Assembly (NCBI GenBank): GCA_014871385.1
Contig: CM026422.1
Coordinates: forward strand, 22,127,014-22,191,013
Length of the DNA: 64,000 nt
Direction of reading: 5' to 3'
Origin: Ceratodon purpureus
Lineage: Eukaryota > Streptophyta > Bryopsida > Pseudoditrichales > Ditrichaceae
A program made the translations under genes and the position numbers. The notes under the pieces were generated by a model, which did not search any database, was not told where the DNA came from, and worked only from the letters and a program-made list of their open reading frames with translations. Shown one piece after another: positions 23,101-37,400 of this stretch. Every line of letters begins with the position of its first letter. Positions within the stretch are counted from its first letter, which is position 1.

Positions 23101-26100
23101 GTCTGACCTCATATTGACCCTCTGGTCGCATCTTCGACCTAAGCCTTATCTATGGGGTGGCAAAGCTCTTCAATTGTTGGGGAAATTGGGCGGTCGCAAT
23201 CGGCGTTTTCTGAAAGAACCGTTAAGCCTCGAATGCAAAGAAAATCCTGAACATGGGCTGCGTTTAATTTTGACGTTTGAGCCCACAACGTCATTCCTTG
23301 TACCATTAGACCGGTGTATATATCTAGCTCGGGCTGCTGTTATGGGGACACAGGTTGGGGTAGACTCATTCTACCGAAAGCATGCACTAAAATTTTTGCG
23401 GGTGTGCTTGGCATCTGTGCTGAATCTGAAGGGGAATGTGGGGGGTGAAGGGGTTACCCCTGGGCAGCTCAGCACAATGTTCATTACTTCAGTTGATCCT
23501 TCTCGACGCAGAGCAGAGAATCCAAACGTCAAGGTCTTATCAAGTTACCCTTACATGATTTTCAGGACTTTGCCGTGTTCACTGAGGTGGTATTCAGAAC
23601 AAATATAGTTATTTGGTTGAAAATGTGTTTCTTGAGATATCCACTTACGTAGTTTTTATCTATTACAGGTTGACTTGGGAGTGAAGACCAAGACACAGCT
23701 TATGGCAGAAAGAAGTGTTTTTAAGGTGCTTCTCATGACAGTCATTGCAGCAAGTATGGAGACAGAGCTGCAAGATGGGAAGGATGATTTTGCTATCAAT
23801 ATTTGCCGTCATTTTGCAATGATTTTTCATGTGGAATCAGCTGCTAACAACCCAGCGGGGAGTTCTGGCTCGCTTAGTACTGTTGCGGCTTCTGGTGTGC
23901 CGAATGCTAGAACACGCAACAATCGGGCTCAAGCAAATCTCAAAGAACTAGATCCTCTCATCTTCCTTGACGCACTAGTTGCTGTGTTGGCTGATGAGAA
24001 TCGAGCACATGCAAAAGCTGCTTTGAATGGGCTCAATATCTTTGCTGAGACCCTACTTCTACTAGCACGCTCTAAGCACACAGGTATTCTTACTCCCCGA
24101 GGGGTGAGCACTCCTGGAACGCCTATGAGTGTATCAAGCCCGTCAATGAATCCAGTGTATTCTCCTCCTCCGGGTGTAAGGGTGCCTGTTTTTGAGCAAC
24201 TTCTTCCTCGCCTCTTGCATTGTTGTTATGGAAGCACATGGCAAGCCCAGATGGGAGGTGTAATGGGACTTGGAGCGTTGGTTGGAAAGGCTACAGTGGA
24301 GATGCTATGCCAGTTTCAGGTACTTCGTACTTTGCAATGTTGTGTTGAACATGTTGTTATGAGTCTAAGCAATCCAAGTAATCTCATAAATTTTCAGCAT
24401 TGACATCGTCGTTTCATTCTGTATGACAGGTTCGGGCTGTTCGGGCTCTAATTTATGTGTTGAAACGGTTGCCACCGCATGCCAATGCTGAGCAAGAGGA
24501 GGCAAGTCAAGTTCTAAATCAAGTTCTGCGCGTTGTCAACAACGTGGAAGAAAATAACAGTGAGCCACGGAGAGTAAGCTTTCAAGGGGTTGTAGAGGTT
24601 CTTGCAGGGGAACTTTTCAACTCAAACGCAAGTTACATTGTTCGAAAAAATGTACAGTCATGCCTTGCACTGCTAGCCAGTCGAACGGGTAGTGAGGTAT
24701 CAGAGTTGCTGGAGCCCCTCTATCAACCTCTGCTGCAGCCATTGGTTGTAAGGCCTCTTCGAAGCAAGCATGCTGAACAACAAGTAAGATTCCTGTTAGT
24801 AATGTTCTTCCTTTCATCAATTTGTTGCTTCTGCTTGAATGGTGTTTGACTGTAGTAACCACAAAAATTAATATTCTTATCTTGCTTTCTTTTTGAATCT
24901 TTGAAGACAATTATTTACATGTGTAGTATTGTCTTCAAATGTATGAGCACGTATGTATATTTCAATGATGTCTTGAGCCTTGAGTTGAAGTACTCAACTC
25001 AAAAGCTGTGAATTTGTAATTAAGTTATGTCTTAACATTTGTAGTTAACATATAAGTGAGCTCAGATTTTTAGTTGGAGACTGCTGACTTCAAATTATCG
25101 AACCCTCGAGGGCTGCATTGTGTTAACAGAAATGCGTTTGTGATTACAGGTTGGTACTGTGATGGCTCTAAACTTTTGTCTCGCTCTTCGGCCACCATTG
25201 CTGAAGATGAGAACTGAACTGATCAGCATTCTTCAGGAGTCATTACAGATCGCTGAAGCTGATGAATCGGTTCTTAATGGCAAGTTCATGAATCCCAAGA
25301 TGGCTGCCACATTGACTAAACTCCGAACTGTCTGCATAGAGCTTTTGTGTACGGCAATGGCATGGGCAGATTTTAAGACCCAAAGCCATGCAGATCTAAG
25401 GTCACGGATCATTGCAATGTTCTTCAAGTCACTTACTTGTCGCACACCTGAAATTGTTGCCGTTGCTAAGGAGGGTCTTCGTCAGGTGTGTCTTCCTTTC
25501 TCACCTTGTTTTTTCTCGAGGGCAGGTTTCTTGTTAGTTATATTTGAAATGTAGGACTTGATCGATTGCTTGTAATTTAGGATTTGGACTCTTGACATAT
25601 GATGTATTTTGGAACAAATGTCGAAGGATTAATAGTTAGGTTTTTGCTTCTAATTTCTCAAAGGTTGTGGTGTGCGCAGGTTATTCAGCAACAAAAAATG
25701 CCAAAGGAGTTGCTTCAGAGCAGCCTTCGGCCTATTCTCGTGAACTTGGCGCACTATAAGAACTTGACAATGCCATTGTTACAGGGTTTGGCTCGTTTGC
25801 TTGAGCTTCTTTCTAATTGGTTCAATGTCACTCTTGGTGAAAAACTGATGGAACACCTGAAGAAGTGGCTGGAACCCGAGAAACTCTCTCAATCACAGAA
25901 GTCTTGGAAGGCTGGAGAGGAGCCCAAAATTGCTGGAGGTATTTTCGTCACCAGTTCTCTTAGAAGCACGTAGTTGTCGTTTTCATGCATACAAGAAAAC
26001 TACGACTTTTGCCATTGCTTTGTTAATCAATGTATTGGTCGATGATCACTTAGCTGTAACTGTTTGGGATAGATTGAGTGTATTATCGGGGAGGAACTTC

Positions 26101-29100
26101 GAAAAATAACATTTTTTAGATTTGATTTTTAAAATGGGAAGATATCACTGGATTTTCTCGTCACCCTTTGCAGTCTCTGATTTTTGTCGGTCTTGCAGCA
26201 ATTATTGAGCTCTTTCATCTCCTCCCAGCAGCGGCTGGCAAGTTCTTGGACCAACTTGTGACCTTAACTATGCAATTGGAGGCTGCTCTTCCCCCAAGTC
26301 AGGTTTACAGTGAACTGAACAGCCCATATCGCCTGCCGCTCACCAAGTTTCTTAATCGCTATGCTTCTGACGCCGTTGATTACTTCCTCGGACGCCTCAC
26401 GCAGCCAACTGTGTTTCGACGGTAAGCATGATATGAGTACGAACAGGTGTTTTTATAATAGTGCGTAAAAGCTGCAGTTGCGACGTGTTAACATTTTGTG
26501 TTAAATGCTGTTGCATATATTCGTGCCCATCGTCAAAAAAATAAAATATATAGTTCTTCATTATGTCAGTTCGGAATAAAAGCTTCTTCGTTATGTCTCT
26601 TTTGAATGTGAATATATTTACTGTTTTGCATGTCATTTATAATTTACTGTTTATGTTTTCTAACTCTTGGACTCAAATGCTGGGCATTATGCTAGTCCAT
26701 GATGCATGCAGGCTGGGCTGTCATCTCTTGTATCTCACAGGAACTGACTAGTTTCTCTTTCTTCAAATTGATCAGGTTCATGGATATTGTTCAGTCAGAA
26801 GCGGGGCAGCCTTTACGTGAAGAGCTTGCTCGTTCTCCGAACAAGATTATTCAGAGCGCGTTTCCAGCTCCTGCAGAGGAAAGTGCTGCTCCTGTGGTTC
26901 CAGCACCCGGGGCAGAAGCTGGAGCTGGTAATGCGGGAACAGGTGGTATACAGGCGACAGCTGAATCTCAGTTTCAAGGGGTGGCTCTTGTGTCTGCATT
27001 GGTTAAGCTTTCCCCAGATTGGCTTTTTCAGAATCGTGATGTTTTTGATGCTTTGGTGAGGCTATGGCAGTCCCCTGCTCGGCAGGCCCGTTTAGTCAAT
27101 GAACAGGGTCTAAGTCTTAATCAGGCAAGTGTTCTCATCTTGTACTTCAACTACTCACTTTTTTTGTTTTTGTTTTTGTTTTATTTTGTATTGGTATCGA
27201 ATGAGAAATGGCGCTCTTACGTTCAGGATAAGACCTTCTTAGGGTTCTAGTAGTATATTGACGGGTTTGTACGAGCCTTAATGGTTCTTCATGAAATTGT
27301 TAGATGGCCCTAGTATTTGCATTATTTTGGGTATCGTATCCTTGTTCAGCTTTACCTTTTCTCTGAAAATTGTAATTTACATTTTGAGATTGACGAGTTG
27401 TCAACAGGTAAAGGAAAGTAAGCGTTTGGTGAAGTGCTTTTTGAATTATTTACGGCACAATAAGGCTGAGGTCAATGTTCTCTTCGAGATGCTGTCCATA
27501 TTCTTGGTGCGGACACGAATTGACTATACCTTCTTGAAAGAATTCTACATGGTTGAGGTAAGTAACTTTTGCCCTCTTTGGTTGGAGTAATCTTAGGAAC
27601 CAATCTACTCTCCATTATCGTACGATAGTAACCAAACGATCGAGGTTGTTTGCTAAGTTAAAATACGCATGAGTTTCTGATGGGAGCATGACTATGTAAC
27701 TCTAGTTTTCTTAGAACATTTCATGGGATGGAGTACGCATATACTGACCTACTCACAATCTTTCTAGGTTGGGGAAGGATACTCGCCACAGGAGAAGAAG
27801 GCAGTGTTGCTTTGCTTTCTAGACCTTTTTCAAACCAAGCGACTGCCCCAGGATGTCCTAGTGGTAGCTATGCAGATGCTCATTTTGCCTATGCTCACTC
27901 ATTCCTTCCAACAAAATCAGAGCTGGGATGTTGTAGACGCAACTATTATCAAGACTATCATCGAAAAGCTTTTAGACCCCCCTGAGGAAATTAGTGCAGA
28001 TTATGATGAATCTTTGCGAATCGAGTTGCTTCAGTTAGCTACTCTTTTGCTGAAGCATCTTCCAAATGATCTTGTTCATCATCGTAAGGAACTTATCAAA
28101 TTTGGCTGGAATCATCTGAAGCGGGAGGAAAGTGCTAGCAAGCAGTGGGCATTTGTGAATGTATGTCAGTTTTTGGAGGCATACCAGGCACCGGAAAAGA
28201 TCATTTTACAGGTTTGTGGATACTAGTTGGACATTTCTCTCTGGTGTCATCATACAAAAACTCTGCTTAAGTTAGGATTCAGCAGATGTTCCTTTATTCT
28301 GTTCACCTCACGTTCTGTTAATTTGCTTCCTGTGCAGGTATTTGTCGCACTCTTGCGAACATGTCAACCTGAGAACCGTGTTCTGGTTAAGCAAGCACTA
28401 GATATTTTGATGCCTGCCCTTCCACGACGTCTGCCACTGGGAGAAAATAAGATACCCATTTGGATCCGCTACACCAAGAAGATTCTGGTGGAAGAAGGAC
28501 ATTCTGTGCCAAATCTAATTCACATTTTCCAGCTTTTGGTCCGGCACGCTGATCTGTTCTACAATTGCCGTGCTCAGTTTGTTCCTCAAATGGTTAATTC
28601 GCTTAGCAGACTGGGTTTGCCACAGAATACTCCACCAGAGAATCGGCGACTTGCCATCGATCTTGCTGGTTTGGTTGTGATGTGGGAGAAGCGGAGGCAA
28701 GCGGAAGCTAAAGTAAGTAATACAGATGGAGATGGGCAGAGCAAGTCTGTAGGCGCAGATGGACAGAATACTGCGGAAGTAAGCACAGCAAGTGGAACAC
28801 ATTCAGGGACTAAACGTACAGCAGAGGCTGCAGGGTTAACTGGTGTTGGGGATGAGGCAAGTAAACGAACAAAGCCAGAGGCTGGGTTGCCTGCTCTTGC
28901 TGGGATGTCTCCCAACCTACCATCAGGTCCTACTAGTTCTATTCCAAACATTGGTACTCCTGGTTCCATGGGACAGGCTGACGAGGAGTTCAAACCTAAT
29001 GCTGCAATGGAGGAGATGATCATAAATTTCTTGATTCGGGTAATTTATTTACGCCCTTGGTGTTTAGAGTAACACCAGATCCTATATTGATTTGTTTATT

Positions 29101-31483
29101 TTTAGTATGATTTCTGAGTTTCCAGCGTGAGAGTGGGATCAATTTCTTCTTTGCCATATTTTTCTGCATGTATGACCTTCTGTACGAACTGAGTCATGCA
29201 TTGAGATGCTGTGTGTACAGAGTTGCTCATTTATTGAAGTTCCTTTGTGTAGGTGGCGTTGGTTACCGAACCCAAGGACAAAGAGACGCAGGCCATGTAC
29301 AAGCAAGCACTAGAACTTTTGACGCAGGCATTGGAGGTCTGGCCACATGCAAATGTGAAGTTTAACTATTTGGAGAAAATATTGTCTGCACAACAACCAG
29401 CTGGGCAAAGTAAAGATCCAGCCACGGCATTGGCCCAAGGACTCGATGTCATGAACAAGGCAGTGGAAAAACAGCCACACTTGTTCATTCGTAATAACGT
29501 TGTTCATATTATTCAGGTAAATTTTTTTAAAGTTTGAAGAGGATCCATGTGCATTGCTGGGTCTTAATGCCAGTCATTTTTGGCACTTCAAAATAACAAC
29601 AAAAACCAACTAACAGCTTAACCTTTTGCAGGTGTTGGAACCCTCCTTTAATTGCAAGTTGCCGGAGATTGGAAATTCACTCTGCACTTTGCTGAAAATG
29701 GTGTTTGAGGCATTTCCAGTTGATGCTTCAGACACGCATCAGGATGTGAAGCTTCTGCATCAAAAGGTCGAGGAGCTTATTCAGAAGCAGTTGACAACGG
29801 TGACAGCCAATCAAACACAGCCGCCTCTTGAACCTTCATCTGTGAATGTATTGATCAGTTTCACTCTCAACATATTAAAGACACTTGTATCTGGGAACAA
29901 GCAGTATGTGGATAAGTTTATGATGTATCTAGTGCGAGTCTTCCAGCGACTTTCGCGTGAAATGGCCACAACATCTGCACAGCTTGCCCGTCAGGTAGGG
30001 ATCGTTAATTCTCTTCGGGACAACATGATTCAATTTCCAAATTTTGTGTGGAGAATATCATGTTTTGTTGTTATGATGTTGGTAGTTGAATCTGACACTT
30101 AAGCTGCAAATCATACTATCTATTTCAGTTCTGTTTTGAGAATATATTTTCGGTTATCTCTTTTTTCACACAAATGGTTTTACTTGCATTTTTCAGCAGC
30201 AGGGCCACAGGCTGGAGACGGATGCCACAAACCAAGCAGGGCGTGGGTCGGTGGACCTTGCGCTATCCGTCAATAATCTAAAGACATTGTTGAAACTCAT
30301 CAGCGAACGTGTCTTATTATTGCCCGAGTGTAAACGGTTGTTTTGTCAGACACTTCAAACTGTTCTGGGGGAGAAGGGAACTGATACTGGGGTACTACTT
30401 GCAATTCTGGAACTGGTGAGAGATTGGGTGGAACATGACTTCAAAGGATCAAGTCAGGTTGCCTCTACAGCTCCTCTGGTTATCAAAGATGTGGTAGCTT
30501 TCATGAAGAGTTTGGCTCAAGTTGATACTTCTGTAATGACCCCAGCTGTATTAGAGGAATGGGATCAGATGTATCTCAAATTACTTCACCGACTGTGTTC
30601 AGATACAACCAAGTAAGCTCTCTACTATATATGGCCTTGGATTCTTAATGTAATGGCAGATACTAGGAGGCCTATACAAGTATACTTCAATTGTTTTATG
30701 TTCAGGTTCTCGTGTACTTTGTGCAAAAAAATTAGTATGAGGATGCTCTCTTTCGTACTTTGGAAATGATGAATATTTTGATTGTCTTTGTAGGTATAAC
30801 TTGTCGGTTAGGCAAGAGGTTTTTCAGAAGGTTGAGCGCCAGTTTATGCTGGGACTGCGCTCTCGAGACCCTGAGATGCGACAAAAGTTTTTTACTCTTT
30901 ATCACGACTCCATCAGCAAAACCTTGTTCACTCGTTTGCAATATATTATTCAAACACAGGAGTGGGAGGCCCTAAGTGATGTATTCTGGCTTAAACAGAG
31001 CCTTGATCTGTTACTTGCCATACTAGTAGAGCATGAACCTATTACACTTGCTCCAAATTCTGCACAGGTGAGTTTCTGTTATTCAGAAGTAATATTGACT
31101 TAGATTTGGGATGTACGATGAACTTGATGGATATATGAATTTTCTACTGTTGTAAAGCTCAACATTCTTATGTTAATAACTGAATTGGATATGAAATTTG
31201 AAATCTGCTTTCTGTGGAGAGAAGATATTGTCATTCTTAGGTGCACTATATTCCTCTAGGCCCTTCATTTTTTGAAGTTTCTTTGATTGTAGATATGCGT
31301 TCTGAGTGTCATTTGTCTATGCCGCAGGTTCCTCCCTTGATGGCTTCAGGAGGGGTTCCAGAACGAGCTGGAATGCAACTGCAGGTGTCTGATCCACCTG
31401 ACGAATCCGATGGAGCAACGCCTACATTTATGGGTATTGTCAACAAGCATGCGAGATTTTTAAACGAAGTCAGCAAACTTCAG
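17106..31483 (+). other. TRA1: TRA1 helical-repeat region, exons 1-28
   Basis: Exon coordinates: 17106-17163, 17623-17999, 18461-18808, 18966-19091, 19469-19554, 19692-19800, 19909-20004, 20283-20345, 20635-20694, 20944-21015, 21358-21439, 21629-21738, 22103-22330, 22529-23533, 23669-24319, 24430-24783, 25150-25485, 25680-25938, 26199-26421, 26776-27124, 27408-27557, 27768-28211, 28338-29039, 29253-29516, 29632-29994, 30197-30612, 30794-31067, 31328-31483. They encode residues 1 to 2587, Leu-rich helices typical of PIKK solenoids. A Ser/Gly/Pro-rich loop interrupts exon 15 (near residues 985-1150), and another low-complexity stretch with Lys-Arg pairs is in exon 23. Confidence 0.9.
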
Positions 31484-34400
31484 GTATTTTTGCTCTCTTT
31501 TTCCCAAATTGGTGAATTCAAAAGACGAGTGACATTGTGTGTTCTGATAAAAGAGTCGTGGTTTAGGTGTTGGTGTAAGCTCGGGTATACATTGGCATAA
31601 GAGTTTAGATGAATGCATGTCCTGAATAGCTTTCCTTGTACATATATATGTAAATATGTAGGTTGGCTGGTTGTAGTAAGAATATATTACTTGTATCAGT
31701 GTTACCATACTTTCTCGTGAATACCTGATAGTGCAGCTTGAAATATTAGAATGTGCAAAATCAGCTCCTTGTTTTTGTTCGGATGCAATTTACCTGGTTG
31801 TAATGATGATAACTACAGTGTTAGGATTAGAAATGGAATTCCTTGTGCGGTTGTTGTAGATGAACAATTTATTTCTTGTGTGCTCCTGAACGTCTAAAAT
31901 TTTGATATTGGTTACTGATGGTACATTCAATCTTCTGTGACAAGGCTGATGATCTGTTTATGTTTGTCCAGGTAGCTGACCTGGTGATGCCGTTAAGAGA
32001 ACTTGCACATACAGATGCTCATGTTGCTTATCACATGTGGGTCCTGGTGTTCCCCATTGTGTGGGCAACTCTTCAGAAAGAGGAGCAGGTTATGCTTGCT
32101 AAACCGATGATAACTTTGCTGTCAAAGGACTATCACAGCAAGCAACTGGATAAGCGACCGAATGTGGTACAGGCCTTGTTGGAGGGCCTGTCTCTCAGTC
32201 AGCCACAGCCCAAGATTCCCAGTGAATTGATTAAGTTTCTTGGGAAAACTTATAATGCTTGGCATATTGCTATTTCCTTACTGGAGAGCCATGTGATGCT
32301 GTTTCCACAGGTAGGTGCAGAAATACTTTATGACGTGATGTCTCTATATTAATCTTGGCCATTTTGTTTTTGATGCGCGTCATAAATATTCTGGTAGTTG
32401 TTGGAAGATGGCTGGAGCATCTCATATCTCACTTTATAGGGTTATGTGTGGATGCTCTTTTTGTGTGCGCAATTTGACATTTGCAAAATACATTTTCCCT
32501 GGTTTTTGACGATATAAATCTTGTTTTGTAGGAAACACGCTGTTTTGACGCACTAGCGGAACTTTATCGCATGCTTAATGAAGAAGATGTTAGATATGGG
32601 TTGTGGAAGCGACGGACGATTACTGCTGACACAAGAGCTGGCCTTTCATTGCTACAACATGGCTTATGGCAGCGAGCTCAGGATGTTTTCTACAACGCAA
32701 TGAATAAGGCAACACAGGTGAAGCTCTTAAGTTTGTTCATGCCTAAAGCACATGAGGTCTTCAAGTAATTGTGATATATCTCACCTTTTTAGCTGTATTC
32801 TTCTCCATTGATTAAGCTTTACACATTCTACTGTGTTTTGTATACAGGGTTCATATAATACTGGAGTGGTTTCAAAGGCTGAAATGTGTCTCTGGGAAGA
32901 GCAGTGGGTTGCTTGTGCGAAGCGCCTCAATCAGTGGGAAATATTGGTGGACTTTGGTCGAAGTGTTGAAAACTATGATATTTTGCTCGACACTCTCATT
33001 AAAGTTCCAGACTGGACTTTGTTGAAGGACACTGTCTTGCCTAAAGCGCAAGTTGATGAATCTCCTAAGTTCCGCATGGTACAGGCATATGCGGCTCTTA
33101 ATGAAGGCAGTTTACCCAGTGTGACTGAGGCTGATGGACGGGTTGGACAAGGGGTTGAGTTGGCACTTCACCAATGGTGGCAATTACCAGAGATGGCTGT
33201 ACAATCTCATATTCCTCTTTTGCAGCAGTTCCAGCAGCTGGTGGAACTGCAAGAATCAGCACGGGTGCTTTTGGAGATTGGAAATGGTAACAAGCCCCAA
33301 CCTCAAGGATCCGGACAGATGACAGGAATTCAGGTGAGCTCTACTGGGCCTGGGATATGTGGGTTTGGCAGTTCGAGTTTTGATGGTCATCTCTCCAAAA
33401 TGCTCTGCACCCCGCTGCTTATATTAATATTGAGGCATACCAGAGAACTGTGTATTTATTTTTCAGTTGTGTAAACGTTATCCTGGATATGGTTGATAGA
33501 GGTACTTGTGAATTACAATATACCAACTTCTCATAATATCGATTTCTTCCTGCAGGGCCCTGCTGGTGCTTATGTGGATCTGAAGGATATCTTAGAAACA
33601 TGGCGTTTGCGGACGCCTAATGAATGGGATGAACTGACTATTTGGATGGACCTCCTACAGTGGCGCAATCATATGTATAACACAGTGATAAATGCTTTTA
33701 AGGGATTTTCAGAGACAAACCCTCAATTGCACCAACTGGGTTTCCGTGACAAGGCATGGAGTGTAAACAAGCTTGCTTACGTGGCCCGTAGGCAAGGGCT
33801 TTACGAAGTGTGTGTTAGTGTGCTGAACAAGATGTACGGATTTCTTACGATGGAAGTGCAGGTAAGAGATTCTCTTTTGGCAATTCACGCTTGAAATATG
33901 CTAGATTCATCTTCTTGAAAATTTCTTAGGCAATTTTCCAACTGTGTGTTGGTGTTGTTTATGTTTGCAGGAAGCGTTTGTTAAAATACGAGAGCAGGCA
34001 AAGGCCTATCTGGAGATGAAAGGAGAATTAGCGAGTGGCTTAAGTCTCATTAACACCACGAACTTGGAGTACTTCCCTCTACAGCATAAAGCAGAGATTT
34101 TCCGGCTGAAGGGAGACTTTTTGCAAAAGATGAATGACATGGAGCTTGCCAACCAAGCATATTCCACTGCCATCTCCCTTTACAAGCATCTTCCGAAGGG
34201 GTGGATAAGTTGGGGCAATCACTGCGATCAGGTTCGTTTGCAAATCGACGAACACCACCTCTGATCAATTAAGTATTGACGTGTGTTATGTGATAGTATA
34301 TATATTATTCTGTTGCTAATATTGGAATCATCTTTTACTTATTTATTTTTCCGTGGTTGTGTAGGTTTACAAGGATACCAACGAAGACGTGTGGCTGGAG

Positions 34401-37400
34401 TATGCTGTGAGCTGCTTTTTACAAGGAATCAAGTACGGCAGCAAGCACGGGCGTAATCACTTAGCGAGAGTGCTCTTTTTGCTGAGTTTTGATAATCAAA
34501 CTGGTGCAGTGAGCAAGGCTTTTGATAAGTACTGCGACTCTATCCCGCAGTGGGTCTGGCTTGCTTGGATTCCGCAACTGCTGCTCTCTCTACAGAGGCC
34601 TGAGGCAGCTAGTTGCAAAAATGTTATCCTCAAGCTTGCAGCTGTCTTTCCACAGGTATAATCCTAGTTCTGTACTCGTCCTTCTCTAAAATGTGGTTCT
34701 AAAAATGTAGAAGTCGTCAGATCGAACTAGTCTTTTCCTGTTGGGGGATGTTCACTTTTCAAACGTTCTGCAAAGATCATTTGTGGAAGATCACTATAAC
34801 CAAACACAATCTTCTTCTTTTAAGGGTTAGATTGTACTAATGAGTCAATATATGCAGAATTTACTATTCATGGTCGTTACAGAAAATTGTATGTGAGAGC
34901 TGAAGTATAGTTTTTGACTGTGACAGGCTTTATATTATTGGCTCCGCACGTATTTACTGGAGCGTCGTGACATCGCTGGCAAATCAGAGATGCTGAGGGG
35001 TGCTCCAAACCGTACTCAGGCACAAATGGCTTCATCAACTGTATCGAATTTTGCAAACTCATCCGATGTGGCTGCATCACCTGCAAACAATAGCAGTGAT
35101 GTATCTCCTGTCAATCAGATGCCATTGTCAAACTCGGGCAATCAGGTGATAACCTTGTGACCACCCATATAGTTTTTGGGAATGATTGGAACGAGCTTCT
35201 GCTGCCTAAAAATTTCTTCATCTAGCATCTCGAAGTTCTTGAATGTTGAGCTTTTCTGCAAGAGTAATGCTTGATTCTTATAACATAGTTTTGAGGGCAG
35301 TAATTTGAAGTCACCTCTTAGCTTAGCTGACACTTAGCATTTGTTATGAATGAATCAGGGTAACCAAGGGGGGTCTTCAGCATTGCAAAGTGGTACCGAA
35401 ACATCAACAATCACCGGACAAGAAACCGAAAGGGGTGGTTCTGGTGGAGATAGCATGCCTTCTGGCTCCAATGTTTCTGGAGGATCACTGCCAGGGGAGC
35501 CTCAGACTTTACGCAGGTTGAGTAGTGCCACATGGCCAAGTAGTCCAACTGCACCATCACTTGCAATTGGAGCATTTGAAGCTGCCAAGGATATCATGGA
35601 GGTCCTGAGGACAAAGCATACGAATTTAGCAAATGAGCTTGAGGTAGCAGACATGTTTCTGCAAGATAAATCCTGAGTGAAAAGTTGTTTGATTGTTTTT
35701 TCAATTTTGGGAAGTATGTATAACATGTTCATGCTTAATTTCTGATGCTGTTGAGTAGTTGGCCCTTTATTGTGTCCTTTAATATTGACTCGACGTTCTG
35801 TTGCAGGTGATGTTGACAGAGATAGGTGCACGTTTTGTACCGCTTCCGGAAGAACGACTTTTAGCAGTAGTTCATGCGCTATTGCACCGATGTTACAAGT
35901 ATCCTACTGCCACCACAGCAGAGGTTCCTCAATCTTTGAAGAAAGAGTTGGCTGGAGTTTGTCGAGCATGCTTTTCAGTAGACACTATTACTAAGCACGT
36001 GGATTTTGTCAATGAGTACAAGCGGGAATTTGAACGGGACCTCGACCCTGATAGTGCAAGCACATTTCCTGCAACTCTAGCTGAGTTGACTGAAAAGCTT
36101 AAGACTTGGAAGGGAGTTCTACAAGTAAGGCCTTGATTATGTTTCATACGGAAGTTTCTGATCTCTACTGTATCTTTCATGACTTGGATCAAAATGCTCA
36201 TGTTTTTGTTTTGTAGTAATTTATCTTTAAACAAAAATGCACAACTAAGTGTACAAATCTGGGTTCGACTCCAATTTTTTTAATGTTCTGACGCATTTTG
36301 TGCTTCTTTTCCAGAGCAACGTGGAGGATCGATTACCAGCGGTATTGAAGTTGGAAGAGGAAAGCCGCAGTCTGCGAGAGTTTCATGTGCTGGACATTGA
36401 AGTTCCTGGTCAATATTTCAATGATCAGGTAATTTTTACTTCAACATTGTATGTTGAGTAGTTTTTGGTCGTGGTCTAATTTGGGACCAAAACATTTGGG
36501 AGGTTAAGCCTAAAAATTGACATTCGTAATTGTGTTCCCTTGATTTGTCTCTCAGGAGGTAGCTCCTGATCACACAGTGAAGCTGGACCGGATTGGAGCG
36601 GATGTCCCAATTGTTCGGCGCCACGGCAGTAGCCACCGGAGGCTCACTTTGGTGGGCAATGATGGCTCCCAGAAACACTTTCTGGTGCAGACGTCGTTAA
36701 CCCCAAGTGCGCGCAGTGATGAGCGGATGGTGCAGCTCTTTAGAGTGCTGAATCGGTTGCTTGACAAGCATAAAGAGTCTCGGCGGCGCCATCTTGCCTT
36801 CAACACTCCTATCATTATTCCAGTTTGGCCTCAGGTTTGTCAACTTTCCAATTTCTGTGTGATCTCTTGATGTTCGGACATCTAAAGCATTTGTGCATTT
36901 TGGAGTTTCTGTCTGCGTCCTACTTATCCTGTTTTCGCCATTTGTGATCCATATTCCTGGAACTTTCTTTGCTTCCGAATTGCTGATGAGAATCGTGGCT
37001 CAATTTTTCTGTTACTTCTAGTGTACGCAAATTTCTTATGCTGGTAATTGTCGTCGGGTGTCCATTGTTATGATTAGAGGAAGTCATCCATTGGCACCTT
37101 ATCAGTTCCAAGGGTGTAAATGGTATGCGATGAGGTTGAATCGCAAGCAGTCTGAATCCTGGCATATGGAAATCTGTACAGGTGCGACTGGTGGAGGACG
37201 ACTTGATGTACAGTACTTTCGGAGAAGTTTATGAGATTAATTGTGCACGTTATGGTCGGGAAGCGGACCTTCCAATCACTCACTTCAAAGAACGATTAAA
37301 CCAGGCTATCACCGGGCAGCTGAGTCCTGAGGCTGTGGTCGATCTTAGGCTGCACACATATAACGAAATCACTAATAAATTCGTTAGCGAGAATGTCTTT

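Noticed and set aside
26168-26198. Earlier acceptor (TTTGCAG at about 26172) for TRA1 exon 19
   Set aside because: Given exon 18's phase it leads to a stop within about a dozen codons; the acceptor at 26197-26198 restores the conserved I-I-E-L-F sequence.
36255-36268. GGGTTCGACTCC as a tRNA T-arm
   Set aside because: It is in a TRA1 intron and no acceptor stem, D-arm or anticodon arm could be placed around it.
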